Shown piece by piece: positions 1 through 8,377 of a stretch of DNA of 64,000 nt. The stretch comes from Arthrobacter pascens. Its GTDB lineage: Bacteria > Actinomycetota > Actinomycetes > Actinomycetales > Micrococcaceae. Each line of letters opens with the position of its first letter. Position 1 is the first letter of the stretch. A program made the translations under genes and the position numbers. The stretch is taken from NCBI RefSeq assembly GCF_017052465.1, contig NZ_JAFHKT010000151.1, positions 310,001 to 374,000 of the forward strand, given 5' to 3'. Below the pieces are notes generated by a model. The model did no database searches and was not told the DNA's origin. It worked only from the letters and a program-made list of their open reading frames with translations.

Positions 1-84
1 GCGCGCAATCTGGATCGAGACTGTAAGAGGAGCGGTGGGAACGGCGTGGCCTGACCGAACGGCAGGAGGCGCGCGAGTGGGCGT

Positions 85-690
85 GAGCCTGCTTGACCGT
101 GGCGAGCTCCCGGACGGCCTCACAAAAACGTGCTGGAAGCGGAGAGCGCCTTGGCCACGAGAGGCCTGGGCCGGCCGAGAGCGGGAACGCCCGCAACGGG
201 ACCCGGTCCAAAACCGTATTCACGGAAGTCGGCCCGGTGGAGATCGTGGTCCCAGGGACCGGGAGGGCAGCTTCGAGCCGCAGATTGTCAAGACAATCCA
301 GCGCCGCCTGGTTTCGGAGGAGATGGCCGTGAGTCAACAGACCCTTGTCCGCGTCTACCCGGTGGTTTTATTGACGCGATCAATGTCAAGGTCCTTGAGG
401 GGCAGGTCCGCCGCAACAAACCCTTCTAGATCGTCCTTGGCGTCACCGTGAACGGCTAACGCGACATCCTCGGGATCTGGGCCGGAGGCCGCGGCGAGGG
501 AGCGAAGTACTGGCTCGGGCGCTCACGGCGTTCAAGAACCGCGGCGGAGGACGTGTCCATCTCGGTCTGCGCCGGGCTCAAAGGCCAGCCCGACGCGAGC
601 ACTACGGTCTGGGAGCAGGCCACCGTCAAGACGTGCATGATGCACCTGATCCACGGTGACCCCAACTCCGGCCGCCGGCCTCCACCGGCA
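85..690 (+). pseudogene. IS256-family (mutator) transposase remnant
   Basis: Pieces of one IS256-type transposase can be read in order but only by switching frames. They are LLDRGELPDGLTKT near 90-130, NARNGTRSKTVFTEVGPVEI near 190-250, DREGSFEPQIVK near 260-295, VYPVV..FIDAINVKVLEGQV near 350-410, and RDILGIWAGGRGEGAKYWL then GLKGQPDA near 460-600. Stops follow NKPF and VTVNG. The stretch normally lying between the QRRL segment and the VYPVVFIDAI segment is missing, so there is an internal deletion as well as several frameshifts. No terminal inverted repeat or target duplication could be identified. It is a dead insertion sequence. Confidence 0.8.
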
Positions 691-1104
691 ATATCAATGG
701 CCCTCGAAAGGCATTAGCGGGCGGCTTCCAAAACTTCAAATACCTGACCACCGGTGTCGAAATGGACGGCTATCCGGCGTGATCCATAACCGCGAACCCG
801 AAACGGGCTCTACGCGGGTAAGCCGCTGGCCGCTCGGATGGCCACCCGTCCAGGTGCTCGTCATAGCTATCTGTAATGCCACGCACGACAGGCCTCTATT
901 CACAAGTCCGGAGGAATTAACTCGAATAGCCGGCATCACCCCGGCCGAATTCAACGCGCCGGGCGGGCTGCGCGGTCCAATACGGACGGGAATGATGCTA
1001 ACAGGACGTAGACACTATAAATCTGTAGGCGGATTCTGGCTCTTGCCTAGCGGACGCCGCTTAGTCTTCCTCGCGATAACAAAAAAGGAACCAGACGAGG
1101 CCGC
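691..1104. other. Gap with no confident gene
   Basis: An open frame on the plus strand spans 656-1108 (150 codons), but its first part overlaps the transposase remnant. I recognise no domain and see no convincing ribosome binding site. Its last third (FTSPEELTRIAGITPAEF... to KEPDEAA) looks more protein-like than the first part and could be the tail of a lost gene. I do not call it. Confidence 0.3.
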
Positions 1105-1758
1105 TTAAGCGGCAATAATGTCATTGACCTTCAAGACTTGTGCGTACTTGGCGTTCATCTCGAAGAGGCTGACATCATGGCTTAGCTTTGCGCGATCGAA
1201 GGACGCATCTTCCGCGACGACGACCGGCCACCCGAGAGAGTGTCCGTCCACTACCGTGGCACGTACGCAACCGGACGTCGTGCACCCCACGACGATAAGA
1301 GAGTCGACCTTTTGCTTAATTAGCAGACCTGTCAATGGCGTCCCGAAGAAGGCGCTGGCTCGCGCCTTAGGGATGACAGCTTCCCCGGGAAGGGGGGTGA
1401 TCGCGTCCGGAATTTCGGACATCGCCGATCGGCTGGCCGGCCTGTCATCGACCACGTTTTTCAAGGCCCCACCGAGGATACCTGAATCTCCCACTGTGTA
1501 AATGACGGGAAAGGCCCGGTTTCGCGCCCACTCCAGGAGAGCCTGAACCCGCGGCAGTGCCAGCCATCCAGCCGGTCCGCAACTCAAAGGTCGATCGGCA
1601 AGCGAGGCTGCCAGCGAGAGGCCCTCTTCACCCAGGAAAGCGGTGACAACATCGATAACTAAAAGCGCCGGTCGCTGCCCCACTACGGGGGTGCGATCTC
1701 GGACGGCGTCGAAATTTTCGTAAGCTTCGTCCGACATAACGTCTCGCCAAGAATTCAC
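1105..1758 (-). CDS. Isochorismatase-family cysteine hydrolase (N-carbamoylsarcosine amidase type)
   Basis: This 217-residue protein has the full isochorismatase-fold triad: Asp36 in LLVIDVV, Lys131 in VIPKARASAF and the nucleophile Cys164 in CTTSGCVRAT. Family members hydrolyse C-N bonds of N-carbamoyl or amide compounds (N-carbamoylsarcosine, ureidoacrylate, biuret, maleamate). The substrate here is not known. The start is GTG at 1758, preceded by GAGG seven bases upstream; an in-frame ATG eight codons in is weaker. It lies downstream of the ABC transporter and exporter genes on the same strand but behind a 252-bp AT-rich gap, so it may have its own promoter. A second enzyme of this family starts at 7318. 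Confidence 0.88.
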   Translation of the reverse strand: MNSWRDVMSDEAYENFDAVRDRTPVVGQRPALLVIDVVTAFLGEEGLSLAASLADRPLSCGPAGWLALPRVQALLEWARNRAFPVIYTVGDSGILGGALKNVVDDRPASRSAMSEIPDAITPLPGEAVIPKARASAFFGTPLTGLLIKQKVDSLIVVGCTTSGCVRATVVDGHSLGWPVVVAEDASFDRAKLSHDVSLFEMNAKYAQVLKVNDIIAA

Positions 1759-2010
1759 GGTTATTCCTCGTTAGTTAGGTAGCTGCGTGTCGTCCGCGCC
1801 ACTGCGGGCGCTAGAAACGACACTTTGCGTACTGTCTTACAATTTCATGGCACATAATCCCCGCATCAGGCAGGGGTATCAAAAAAATAGAAAACGCCTT
1901 GTACTATTTTCGGCGAAACGATTGGCTGATAAAACATGTGGAAAGCGACAGGTCGATCCGGATACTTGGCAACGCGTGACATCTGTATATGGAGCTTTCT
2001 AGCTGAATCG

Positions 2011-3471
2011 TCAGTCCAAGAATGGCCGCAAGTTAGGCTTTGGAGTGGGGCTGCCCGTCCGGTACATGAACACGACCGCTAGAAAGGCAATTGCAGCTAG
2101 CGACGCGCCGATCAATAGGACACCTTGAAAGCCTGCCAGGAAGCGGTCGGCAGGGATCTCGGCTGTTGCGGGAGAGCCAGCAAACAGCTGGTAAAGCAAC
2201 ACGGTGAGCGCCACTCCTATGGACCTACCCAGGTTCCGGAGAGTTGCGATTGTGCCGTTGGCGACTCCCGCCTGGTCCTGCCCTAAATCGCCCATCACGG
2301 CCGAGCTGTTCGGCGAGCTGAAGAGCCCGACGCCGACACCCAAGAGCGCCAGAAGAACAGCAACCAACCATGGCGAGGAATCCGCCTCGAGGAACGACGC
2401 GGCTAGGAACGTGAGGACCATGACAACCAAGGCCACCAAGGCCGGCCGTCGGGAACCGACGCGATCACTCCACCAGCCCGAAACGGGCGACACCAGGAGC
2501 ATCGCGAAGGCTTGACACGTCATCACCAATCCGGTTAAGCCAATCGACCAACCCAAAACCTCGTGCAGGTAAAGAGGAAAAAGAAACGCAGGAAACAACA
2601 TAAGGATGTACGAGAGGAACGCCGCCAGCATTCCCCAGCCGTAGACACGTCTGCGGAAGAACCGGAGGTTAATAAGGGGGCCAGTGGTGGTTAGCTCGCG
2701 CAAAATGAAGAGCACGCAAGCGATCACAGCCGCTGCCAGCAGAGCGACGACCATCTCGCTCGACCACCCGAGGCTCGGCGCGAAACCTAGTCCAAGCAGC
2801 AGAGTGGACGAAAATGCAATGAATAAAGTCAGGCCGAGCACATCCAGCTGGAGCGCCCCGCGCACCTTGCTTGAGTCCTTCGGGAGCAAGACCAGGGTGC
2901 CGATTGCACCTACCAGCCCGACCGGGACATTTATCAGGAAAATTGCGCGCCAGCCGAACGCTCCCGTAAGGACTCCACCCAAGGCTGGCCCTAGCAACGT
3001 CCCGGCGGCCACCATACTGCCGATGATTCCGAGAATCCGCCCCCTTTGGTCCACCGGGAAGATCGCCAGGGCCATTGGAGTGATAGTCGCCATGAACATG
3101 CCGGCTCCAATTCCTTGGAATACTCGGAACAGAATCATGACCCCCAGAGCCGGCGCCATGGCCACACAGAGTGAAGCGACGACGAATATAAGCAGGCCTA
3201 GGCTCAGGATTCTCTTTCGGCCGACGGCATCCGAGAGCTGGCCAAAGAAAGGCAGCACCGCCGTGATGGCTAGGAGGTAGGCTGACAGCACCCATTGCAG
3301 AGCGTCAATTCCAACGCCGAACTCCCTGGCCATCGTGGGCAATGCCACAACCACCGCTGTGGCATCGACATTGGCCATGAACGTTCCTGTCGTGATGGAG
3401 AAAAGAATTATCCATCTTGGCAGTACCCCCAAGGACCGGCGCCCGGTCGGTTGCACTTCGGTTTCGGACAT
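2011..3471 (-). CDS. MFS exporter, DHA2 (EmrB/QacA) family
   Basis: A 486-residue hydrophobic protein with about 14 predicted membrane spans, as expected for the DHA2 drug:proton antiporters. TM1 carries the family signature NVDATAVVVALPTMA (residues 34-48), and loop 2-3 has motif A, GQLSDAVGRKR (77-87). The C-terminal tail is short and basic. I chose ATG 3471 because AGG sits nine bases upstream. A reading from 3567 would add an unlikely Pro/Arg-rich leader. It follows the permease gene (end 3612) by 140 bp and probably belongs to the same transcription unit, where it could export a product or toxic intermediate. The substrate cannot be told from sequence. Confidence 0.88.
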   Translation of the reverse strand: MSETEVQPTGRRSLGVLPRWIILFSITTGTFMANVDATAVVVALPTMAREFGVGIDALQWVLSAYLLAITAVLPFFGQLSDAVGRKRILSLGLLIFVVASLCVAMAPALGVMILFRVFQGIGAGMFMATITPMALAIFPVDQRGRILGIIGSMVAAGTLLGPALGGVLTGAFGWRAIFLINVPVGLVGAIGTLVLLPKDSSKVRGALQLDVLGLTLFIAFSSTLLLGLGFAPSLGWSSEMVVALLAAAVIACVLFILRELTTTGPLINLRFFRRRVYGWGMLAAFLSYILMLFPAFLFPLYLHEVLGWSIGLTGLVMTCQAFAMLLVSPVSGWWSDRVGSRRPALVALVVMVLTFLAASFLEADSSPWLVAVLLALLGVGVGLFSSPNSSAVMGDLGQDQAGVANGTIATLRNLGRSIGVALTVLLYQLFAGSPATAEIPADRFLAGFQGVLLIGASLAAIAFLAVVFMYRTGSPTPKPNLRPFLD

Positions 3472-3611
3472 GCTCCACAGCCTTCCAGTCATTGCGTTTT
3501 TGGACATCGGTCCGAATCCACCAGGTCTAGGGTGGCTTCGGCCAAAGCTCGGCGATCTCGGCTGCAAGACCGGTCATCACTCGCTCCTAAACCTGGACGG
3601 GCCCTCTCTAG

Positions 3612-4394
3612 TTAGTGGGCGACATTGATAATTTTTCCTCGATCGCGCCTAGGCGTGAGCAAGAGGTTGACCAATCCTTGAAGCACCCCGACTAGGGCCA
3701 TGAGCAGAATGATCATGGCAAAGGCCTGGGGAGCAGCGAAGGTTTGACTGTTCAGCGCCAGTTGGTAACCGAGTCCCGCCGTCGAGGCAAGCATCTCGGC
3801 GAAAATGACCGTAATCATTGAGGCGCCGGCACCGATGCGTACTCCGGAACTGATAAGCGGCAATGCACTCGGCAACTTGATTAGGAAGTCGGTCTGGAAT
3901 GAGCTGGCGCCGAACGCCTTTGCCACCTTCAGCATCGTGGGCTGCACCGTAGCAAAGGCTCGCAACGAGTTATAGGCGATTGGGAAGAAGGCGCTGACTG
4001 CCCCGTAGCCAATTTTCGACCCCACTCCCGTGCCGAAGGACAGAATAAAGATCGGGTAGAAGAGGATTAATGGTGCGAGGTAACCCCAGACAAAGATTGA
4101 TTGGAAAACCTGCAGCCGCAAAGGTGTCCTCGCAGCCCAGAAGCCCGCGGCAAGGCCGAACACCGATGCGATGATGAATGCGGCGAGGATTTCCCCGAAA
4201 GTGATCGCGGCCGCTTCATAGGTCGAGAACTGCGACAGTGCTTCCCCGAGCGCTTCCAACACCCTGGGGATAGTAGGCAAAACCAGCGGCGAGATCCCTC
4301 CAGGACCATTCCCGAAAGCCCAAACGCCAATCAACGCGCCGAGCCCAAGCGCCCGCAGCGGCCATACAAGCGGGGAGGTTTTGTGTTCTTTCAT
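3612..4394 (-). CDS. ABC transporter permease, NitT/TauT (SsuC/TauC) family
   Basis: A 260-residue inner-membrane permease with about six spans and the BPD_transp_1 domain. The EAA-loop region is AFGASSFQTDFLIKLPSALPLISSGVRIG. It belongs to the family importing taurine, sulfonates, nitrate, pyrimidine precursors and other small compounds. It is the second permease of the operon and differs clearly from the one at 5215-6078, so the importer may use a heterodimeric membrane channel. It begins 9 bp after the ATPase gene ends. Confidence 0.88.
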   Translation of the reverse strand: MKEHKTSPLVWPLRALGLGALIGVWAFGNGPGGISPLVLPTIPRVLEALGEALSQFSTYEAAAITFGEILAAFIIASVFGLAAGFWAARTPLRLQVFQSIFVWGYLAPLILFYPIFILSFGTGVGSKIGYGAVSAFFPIAYNSLRAFATVQPTMLKVAKAFGASSFQTDFLIKLPSALPLISSGVRIGAGASMITVIFAEMLASTAGLGYQLALNSQTFAAPQAFAMIILLMALVGVLQGLVNLLLTPRRDRGKIINVAH

Positions 4395-4403
4395 CGATCT
4401 TCC

Positions 4404-5204
4404 CTACGCTCTCTGCGGTTCTAGCGGATTCGCCTGCTGGTCGTGGCCCATGGCCTCGTTCAGCATTAAGAAGAGCTGGGAACGCAATTGGGCGAAATCT
4501 TCTTGGGCGATAAATTCGAGTGGGCGTGGCCGCGGCTGCCGGATCTGGACTTCGGCCATGACTCGGCCAGGGCGCGCCGACATGACTATGACGCGATCCG
4601 CCCAGTAGATGGCCTCGTCTAGGCTGTGTGTGACTAGGACCACCGTCTGCTTGTTCTGCGTAAGAACTGTCGAGATACTTTCGCCTAGCGAACGCCGAGT
4701 TTGTTCGTCCAATGCACCGAACGGCTCGTCCATGAGCAGGATTGACGGATCCATCGCCAAAGCTCTGGCCACCGCTACGCGCTGCTGCATGCCGCCTGAC
4801 AACTGTCCCGGATGAGATTCACCCCACTGGGACAAACCCATCATCTCGAGCAGCTCCTGACTTCGCTGGCGTCGTTCCTGTTTTCCGACTCCGGCGAACC
4901 GCAGACCAACGCCAACATTGTCCAGAATGTTTTTCCAGGGCAACAGAGAATAGTCTTGAAAGACGAAGGCGGCCCTCCGCGGATCCGGATTTTCTACAAC
5001 TGAATCGCCGACGACGATCTCGCCCTTTGTGGGCGTCATCAACCCTCCCAAACAAGTCAACAGCGTGGACTTGCCGCAGCCGCTTGGACCAAGAAGGGCT
5101 ACGAATTCTCCTTCGTGCAGCGACAGGTTGATATCTTTGAGTGCTTCGACCGTCGATCCGGCACGCGTGAACGTGACTGAAACATCGTTGATGGACATTC
5201 GCAT
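4404..5204 (-). CDS. ABC transporter ATPase, NitT/TauT (SsuB/TauB) family
   Basis: A 266-residue nucleotide-binding subunit. Walker A is GPSGCGKST (39-47), the Q-loop is VFQDYSLLPW, the signature is LSGGMQQRV (from 135), and Walker B is ILLMDEP (155-161) followed by the D-loop ALDEQTR. LPW after the Q-loop glutamine and the length are typical of SsuB/TauB/ThiZ-type ATPases. It lies between the two permease genes with gaps of 9 and 10 bp and should energise both. Confidence 0.93.
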   Translation of the reverse strand: MRMSINDVSVTFTRAGSTVEALKDINLSLHEGEFVALLGPSGCGKSTLLTCLGGLMTPTKGEIVVGDSVVENPDPRRAAFVFQDYSLLPWKNILDNVGVGLRFAGVGKQERRQRSQELLEMMGLSQWGESHPGQLSGGMQQRVAVARALAMDPSILLMDEPFGALDEQTRRSLGESISTVLTQNKQTVVLVTHSLDEAIYWADRVIVMSARPGRVMAEVQIRQPRPRPLEFIAQEDFAQLRSQLFLMLNEAMGHDQQANPLEPQRA

Positions 5205-5214
5205 TGCTGTTTAC

Positions 5215-6078
5215 CTAACTTGTCGCGGTTGTTGTTGCGGCTCCGGCGGCGGAGCTTTGCCGCCATCGCGTCAGCCGTGTTTCTAAGTGATTCCAGATAG
5301 TGCCCGCAATAATGGCGAGAAAGGTGACTGCCAACATTAGGGCGAGGGTCTTGTCTGTGTGGAGTTGTTCCGCGTAGACCCGGATCAGTCCACCTACCCC
5401 ATCCGAAGAAGCCCAAAGTTCCGCGATCAAAACCCCGATGAAGGCATGTCGGATCCCGAACCACAGGGCCGTAAAGATCCCAGGCAGCGCAGAAGGGAGC
5501 ACCACGGCAAGGATGGTCTGTGCCCAGGACGCTTTGAATGCGCGTGCCACCTTCATGTGGCGATCTTCGACGAGCGCCATGCCTGCGGCCACGTTAATAG
5601 TTACGAACACCGCCGCTTCGAACGCGCCGAAGACAACGGCAGACGTGGAACCGATGCCGCATAAAAGGATGAAAATCGGCAGGAATATCGACTTCGGCGT
5701 GGACATCAGGAACAACAATGGAGCCGAGTATGCCTGCCACAGCGTTTTGGACAGGCCCATCACAGTCCCGGCGATAACGCCAATGACCGTACCGATGATG
5801 AATGCCAAGAGGATATTTCCTCCTGTGCTGGCCAACGCTGACAATACTTCTGAGTTGCGCAGCATCTCTGTGAACGCAACGCCTACGGCGATTGGAGTGG
5901 AAACGAAATCGCTGTCGATTAGGTCGAACCGGGTTAGGAGTTCCCAGACGAGCAGGCCCGCCACGACGACCGCGACCCGGCCGATTCGTGCTTGGGTTTT
6001 CACATCGGCAGTCCGCAACGACTTAGGAGTGGAAAGTCGTGGTTGTGTGCGAGGTGGTGCTGAAAGATTGGTTTGCAT
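5215..6078 (-). CDS. ABC transporter permease, NitT/TauT (SsuC/TauC) family
   Basis: A 287-residue permease with a cytoplasmic N-terminal extension of about 35 residues and six spans. The EAA-like loop is ARAFKASWAQTILAVVLPSALPGIFTALWFGIRHAFIGVLIAEL, characteristic of SsuC/TauC relatives. It lies directly after the substrate-binding protein gene (34-bp gap). Its presence beside the unlike permease at 3612-4394 is the unusual feature of the operon, because most NitT/TauT systems have one permease gene. Confidence 0.9.
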   Translation of the reverse strand: MQTNLSAPPRTQPRLSTPKSLRTADVKTQARIGRVAVVVAGLLVWELLTRFDLIDSDFVSTPIAVGVAFTEMLRNSEVLSALASTGGNILLAFIIGTVIGVIAGTVMGLSKTLWQAYSAPLLFLMSTPKSIFLPIFILLCGIGSTSAVVFGAFEAAVFVTINVAAGMALVEDRHMKVARAFKASWAQTILAVVLPSALPGIFTALWFGIRHAFIGVLIAELWASSDGVGGLIRVYAEQLHTDKTLALMLAVTFLAIIAGTIWNHLETRLTRWRQSSAAGAATTTATS

Positions 6079-6111
6079 CGGTTCAGCTTCCTGTGCCCTG
6101 GCGAGTCATCA

Positions 6112-7137
6112 TCACAGGCTCTTCCAATGCTTGTACATGCCCTTGACGTCGTCGATGGTGAGCGACTTAGCGGATTTGATCGTAAACTGCGTAGCTTCAA
6201 GGAGTCCTTCCAACTGGTCCGGGCTCAATTCACCGTCCCGCGAGCTCAGGGGAATCTCTTCTGCGACAATCTTCGACGCAAGTGCCGGCTCCATTCCCCA
6301 GCTTTCGACCAGCATCTTCGTGGCCAGGCTAGAGTCGTCCATAATTGCCTCGGTGGCCTTGTAGTAGCACTCGGCGAAGGCCTTGACTGCCGCTGGGTTC
6401 TTCTGGAGGATCTCGTCGCTGGCGAAAACTACTGTCATGGCGTTTGGTCCAACAAGATCCTTCACACTGCCGAGAACCCTCGCGGATCCTTCCAGTTCCA
6501 GACCAAAAGCCGCCTGGGCGCTCCAGAGGAAGGCGTCTGCTGTGCCGCTTTTGAGCCCCGCCATGATTCCATCAAGGCTGCCCATAGTGACAGTCTTGAA
6601 ATCGTCAGGACCCCAGCCCTCCTCACGGGCGATCTTCTGAGTGGCGTAATCTCCCGCAGAGCCGAAGCTGCTGATGGCAAAGGTGGAGCCCTTCAAATCG
6701 CTAAACGACTTGGCCCCGCTGTCCTTCCTAACAACCACGTACTGATCCCAAACCGGCATGGATGATCCTATGATCTTTCCCTTGAGTCCCTGGGACATCG
6801 CACCGATAACGCGGTTCGGGGATGTAATTCCGATGTCAGCGCTGTTGGCCGCCAACGCCTCAGCCACCTTCTCGCCGGCAGTTAGGTCGACCTTCACCTC
6901 TGGGGAGCATTTCGACCAAATATTGATGTAGTTGCCAGCTTCCGCTCCGAGCTCGGTCGGATCCTGCTTGTTGGACTCGATGACCCGAAGCTGAATCGGC
7001 GCGCCGTCAGAGTTGGATGCGCTGCCACTACCGCCGCAGGCGGTTAGCGCCAGCGCCGCCACTGCTGCCATTGAGGCCAAGGCGGGGAGACGCGCGGGGC
7101 GGTACTTCTTTCTGGCCAGTATCCAAGCAAACATCAA
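6112..7137 (-). CDS. ABC transporter substrate-binding lipoprotein, NitT/TauT family
   Basis: A 341-residue binding protein of the SsuA/THI5-like (NMT1) fold. It starts with a basic segment, a hydrophobic helix and a lipobox ALTAC with the lipidated Cys at residue 34, followed by a Gly/Ser-rich linker. The segments NSADIGITSPNRVIG and DSGAKSFSDLKGSTFAIS are typical of this fold. It is the first gene of the minus-strand transport operon. Two adjacent start codons are possible (7137, 7134). The divergent promoter region upstream holds a GntR/FadR-like palindrome. The ligand is unknown. The neighbouring amide hydrolases suggest an N-containing small molecule, which is inference. Confidence 0.9.
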   Translation of the reverse strand: MMFAWILARKKYRPARLPALASMAAVAALALTACGGSGSASNSDGAPIQLRVIESNKQDPTELGAEAGNYINIWSKCSPEVKVDLTAGEKVAEALAANSADIGITSPNRVIGAMSQGLKGKIIGSSMPVWDQYVVVRKDSGAKSFSDLKGSTFAISSFGSAGDYATQKIAREEGWGPDDFKTVTMGSLDGIMAGLKSGTADAFLWSAQAAFGLELEGSARVLGSVKDLVGPNAMTVVFASDEILQKNPAAVKAFAECYYKATEAIMDDSSLATKMLVESWGMEPALASKIVAEEIPLSSRDGELSPDQLEGLLEATQFTIKSAKSLTIDDVKGMYKHWKSL

Positions 7138-7281
7138 AGCTCCTCTTTAGGTTCAAACAGCTGTGAAATGGGTTCGACGCATTGCAACCGGGAGTGGAGC
7201 AGGCGAACCACGCTGTTCAGGCAGCGAAGTTTGCTGCCTCTTGAAGGAGAGTAATTTACATCACGAAGGCATGTCAATAGT

Positions 7282-7294
7282 ATGGTCAAACCAT
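7282..7294. promoter_or_regulatory. FadR-type GntR operator candidate
   Basis: ATGGTCAAACCAT is a perfect 5+3+5 palindrome and fits TNGTNNNACNA, the consensus of FadR/FCD-subfamily GntR repressors. It lies in the divergent region between the binding-protein gene (start 7137) and the hydrolase (start 7318), where a repressor would control both. The binding protein is not known. An FCD-type GntR regulator is encoded at 22255. Confidence 0.45.
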
Positions 7295-7317
7295 TGGCCC
7301 AAAGTGGAGGATATTAC

Positions 7318-7932
7318 GTGAAACGGCTTGATACTACGAAGGCGGCAATCGTCGTCATCGACATTCAGAACGACTTTTGCCACACCCGCGGCTACCAAGG
7401 GCTACGTGGCCGGGACGTCGGGCGCGTGCAATCCGTCGTTCGCCGTATTGAAGAATTCACGCAGGAAGCCAGGCAGCTCGGAGTGCCTGTCGTCTTCATG
7501 CACAACCTGCATGATCCCGATACTGATACAGACGAGTGGCGCGCTCGTCATCTAGAGCCCCGCGATTCACAGTCCTGCCGGCCCGGAACGTGGGGGGCGG
7601 AGTTCTTCACACTAGTACCGCAGCCACAGGACCACGTGCTGCCCAAAGCACGCTACAGCGCCTTCACGAACACGGGGTTGGAAGAGCTCTTACGATCTCT
7701 CAATCGCACGTCTTTGTTCTTCTGCGGGACAGCAACGAGCATCTGCGTAGAAACCTCGCTACGTGATGCAACTTGTCGCGACTTCCTGGTCACTCTCGTC
7801 GACGACTGCTGTGGAGACTACTCGGAAATAGCCCACAACAACACTGTCAGGTCTGTCGCGAGCGGCTTCGGCGCCGTTACGCAGAGCAAGCACGTTATTG
7901 AGGGGCTCCGGATCTCCGCCGAACGCGGGTGA
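7318..7932 (+). CDS. Isochorismatase-family cysteine hydrolase
   Basis: This 204-residue protein has a complete triad: Asp15 in VVIDIQNDF, Lys110 in LPKARYSAF and Cys143 in TATSICVETS. The start is GTG 7318 because GGAGG lies exactly seven bases upstream at 7306-7310. The ATG at 7282 is in frame but sits inside the operator-like palindrome and has no ribosome site. It diverges from the ABC operon. The next intact genes encode a carboxylate carrier and a maleate isomerase-like enzyme, so a maleamate amidohydrolase (NicF-like) role is an attractive but unproven idea. Ureidoacrylate or N-carbamoyl substrates are alternatives. Confidence 0.88.
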   Translation: MKRLDTTKAAIVVIDIQNDFCHTRGYQGLRGRDVGRVQSVVRRIEEFTQEARQLGVPVVFMHNLHDPDTDTDEWRARHLEPRDSQSCRPGTWGAEFFTLVPQPQDHVLPKARYSAFTNTGLEELLRSLNRTSLFFCGTATSICVETSLRDATCRDFLVTLVDDCCGDYSEIAHNNTVRSVASGFGAVTQSKHVIEGLRISAERG

Positions 7933-7984
7933 CCTTAGTCCCAGGGGCTGCGATCCGAGGCCCTCGGAAGCGGTCACTTCATGG

Positions 7985-8325
7985 GAGAAATACTCCTTCT
8001 CGAGCACGTCCCCCGAGGGCGTGGACAATCTTGCCCCGCATTCGGTCTTTACTGTTGCATCAGTACATCCGCCGATCGTCCAGTTCACGTCTGTGGGGAA
8101 GAAGGATTCGCTGCGCAATATCCGCGCCCGCGGGGAGTTCCTAGTCATGCCGTGGTTGATCCGGACATTCTGGATGGCAGCCACCCACGCATCGACCTGC
8201 TGGAACGGCCGGCACGGTTGGGGCTAGATGAATGGGGCACAACGGGTTCGGTCAGGGAACTGAAGCGGATCCGCAGGGCAGACTGGCCTGGCGAATTCCG
8301 CCGGAAGAACCGCTCCGAGGGCTAG
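7985..8325 (+). pseudogene. Flavin reductase-like (NtaB/DIM6) gene remnant
   Basis: One frame encodes STSPEGVDNLAPHSVFTVAS and then PPIVQFTSVGKKDSLRNI, the classic core of flavin reductase-like proteins. After GEFLV (about 8145) the family sequence jumps to another frame, which carries the C-terminal part: VDPDILDGSHPRI, LLERPARLGLDEW, then ELKRIRRADWPGEF. The N-terminal segment and a central block are missing. This is a deleted and frameshifted gene. An intact flavin reductase is present at 18931-19422 but is of a different subtype. Confidence 0.75.
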
Positions 8326-8367
8326 CCGTTGCGGGGTACCCGGATGGTCCCGGACGCCCCGCAACGG
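8326..8367. terminator. Bidirectional terminator hairpin
   Basis: CCGTTGCGGGG (8326-8336) pairs perfectly with CCCCGCAACGG (8357-8367), an 11-bp stem with a 20-nt loop that can itself fold. It separates the flavin reductase remnant on the plus strand from the carrier gene ending at 8378 on the minus strand. There is no long T tract. Confidence 0.6.
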
Positions 8368-8377
8368 GGCTTGTTGG

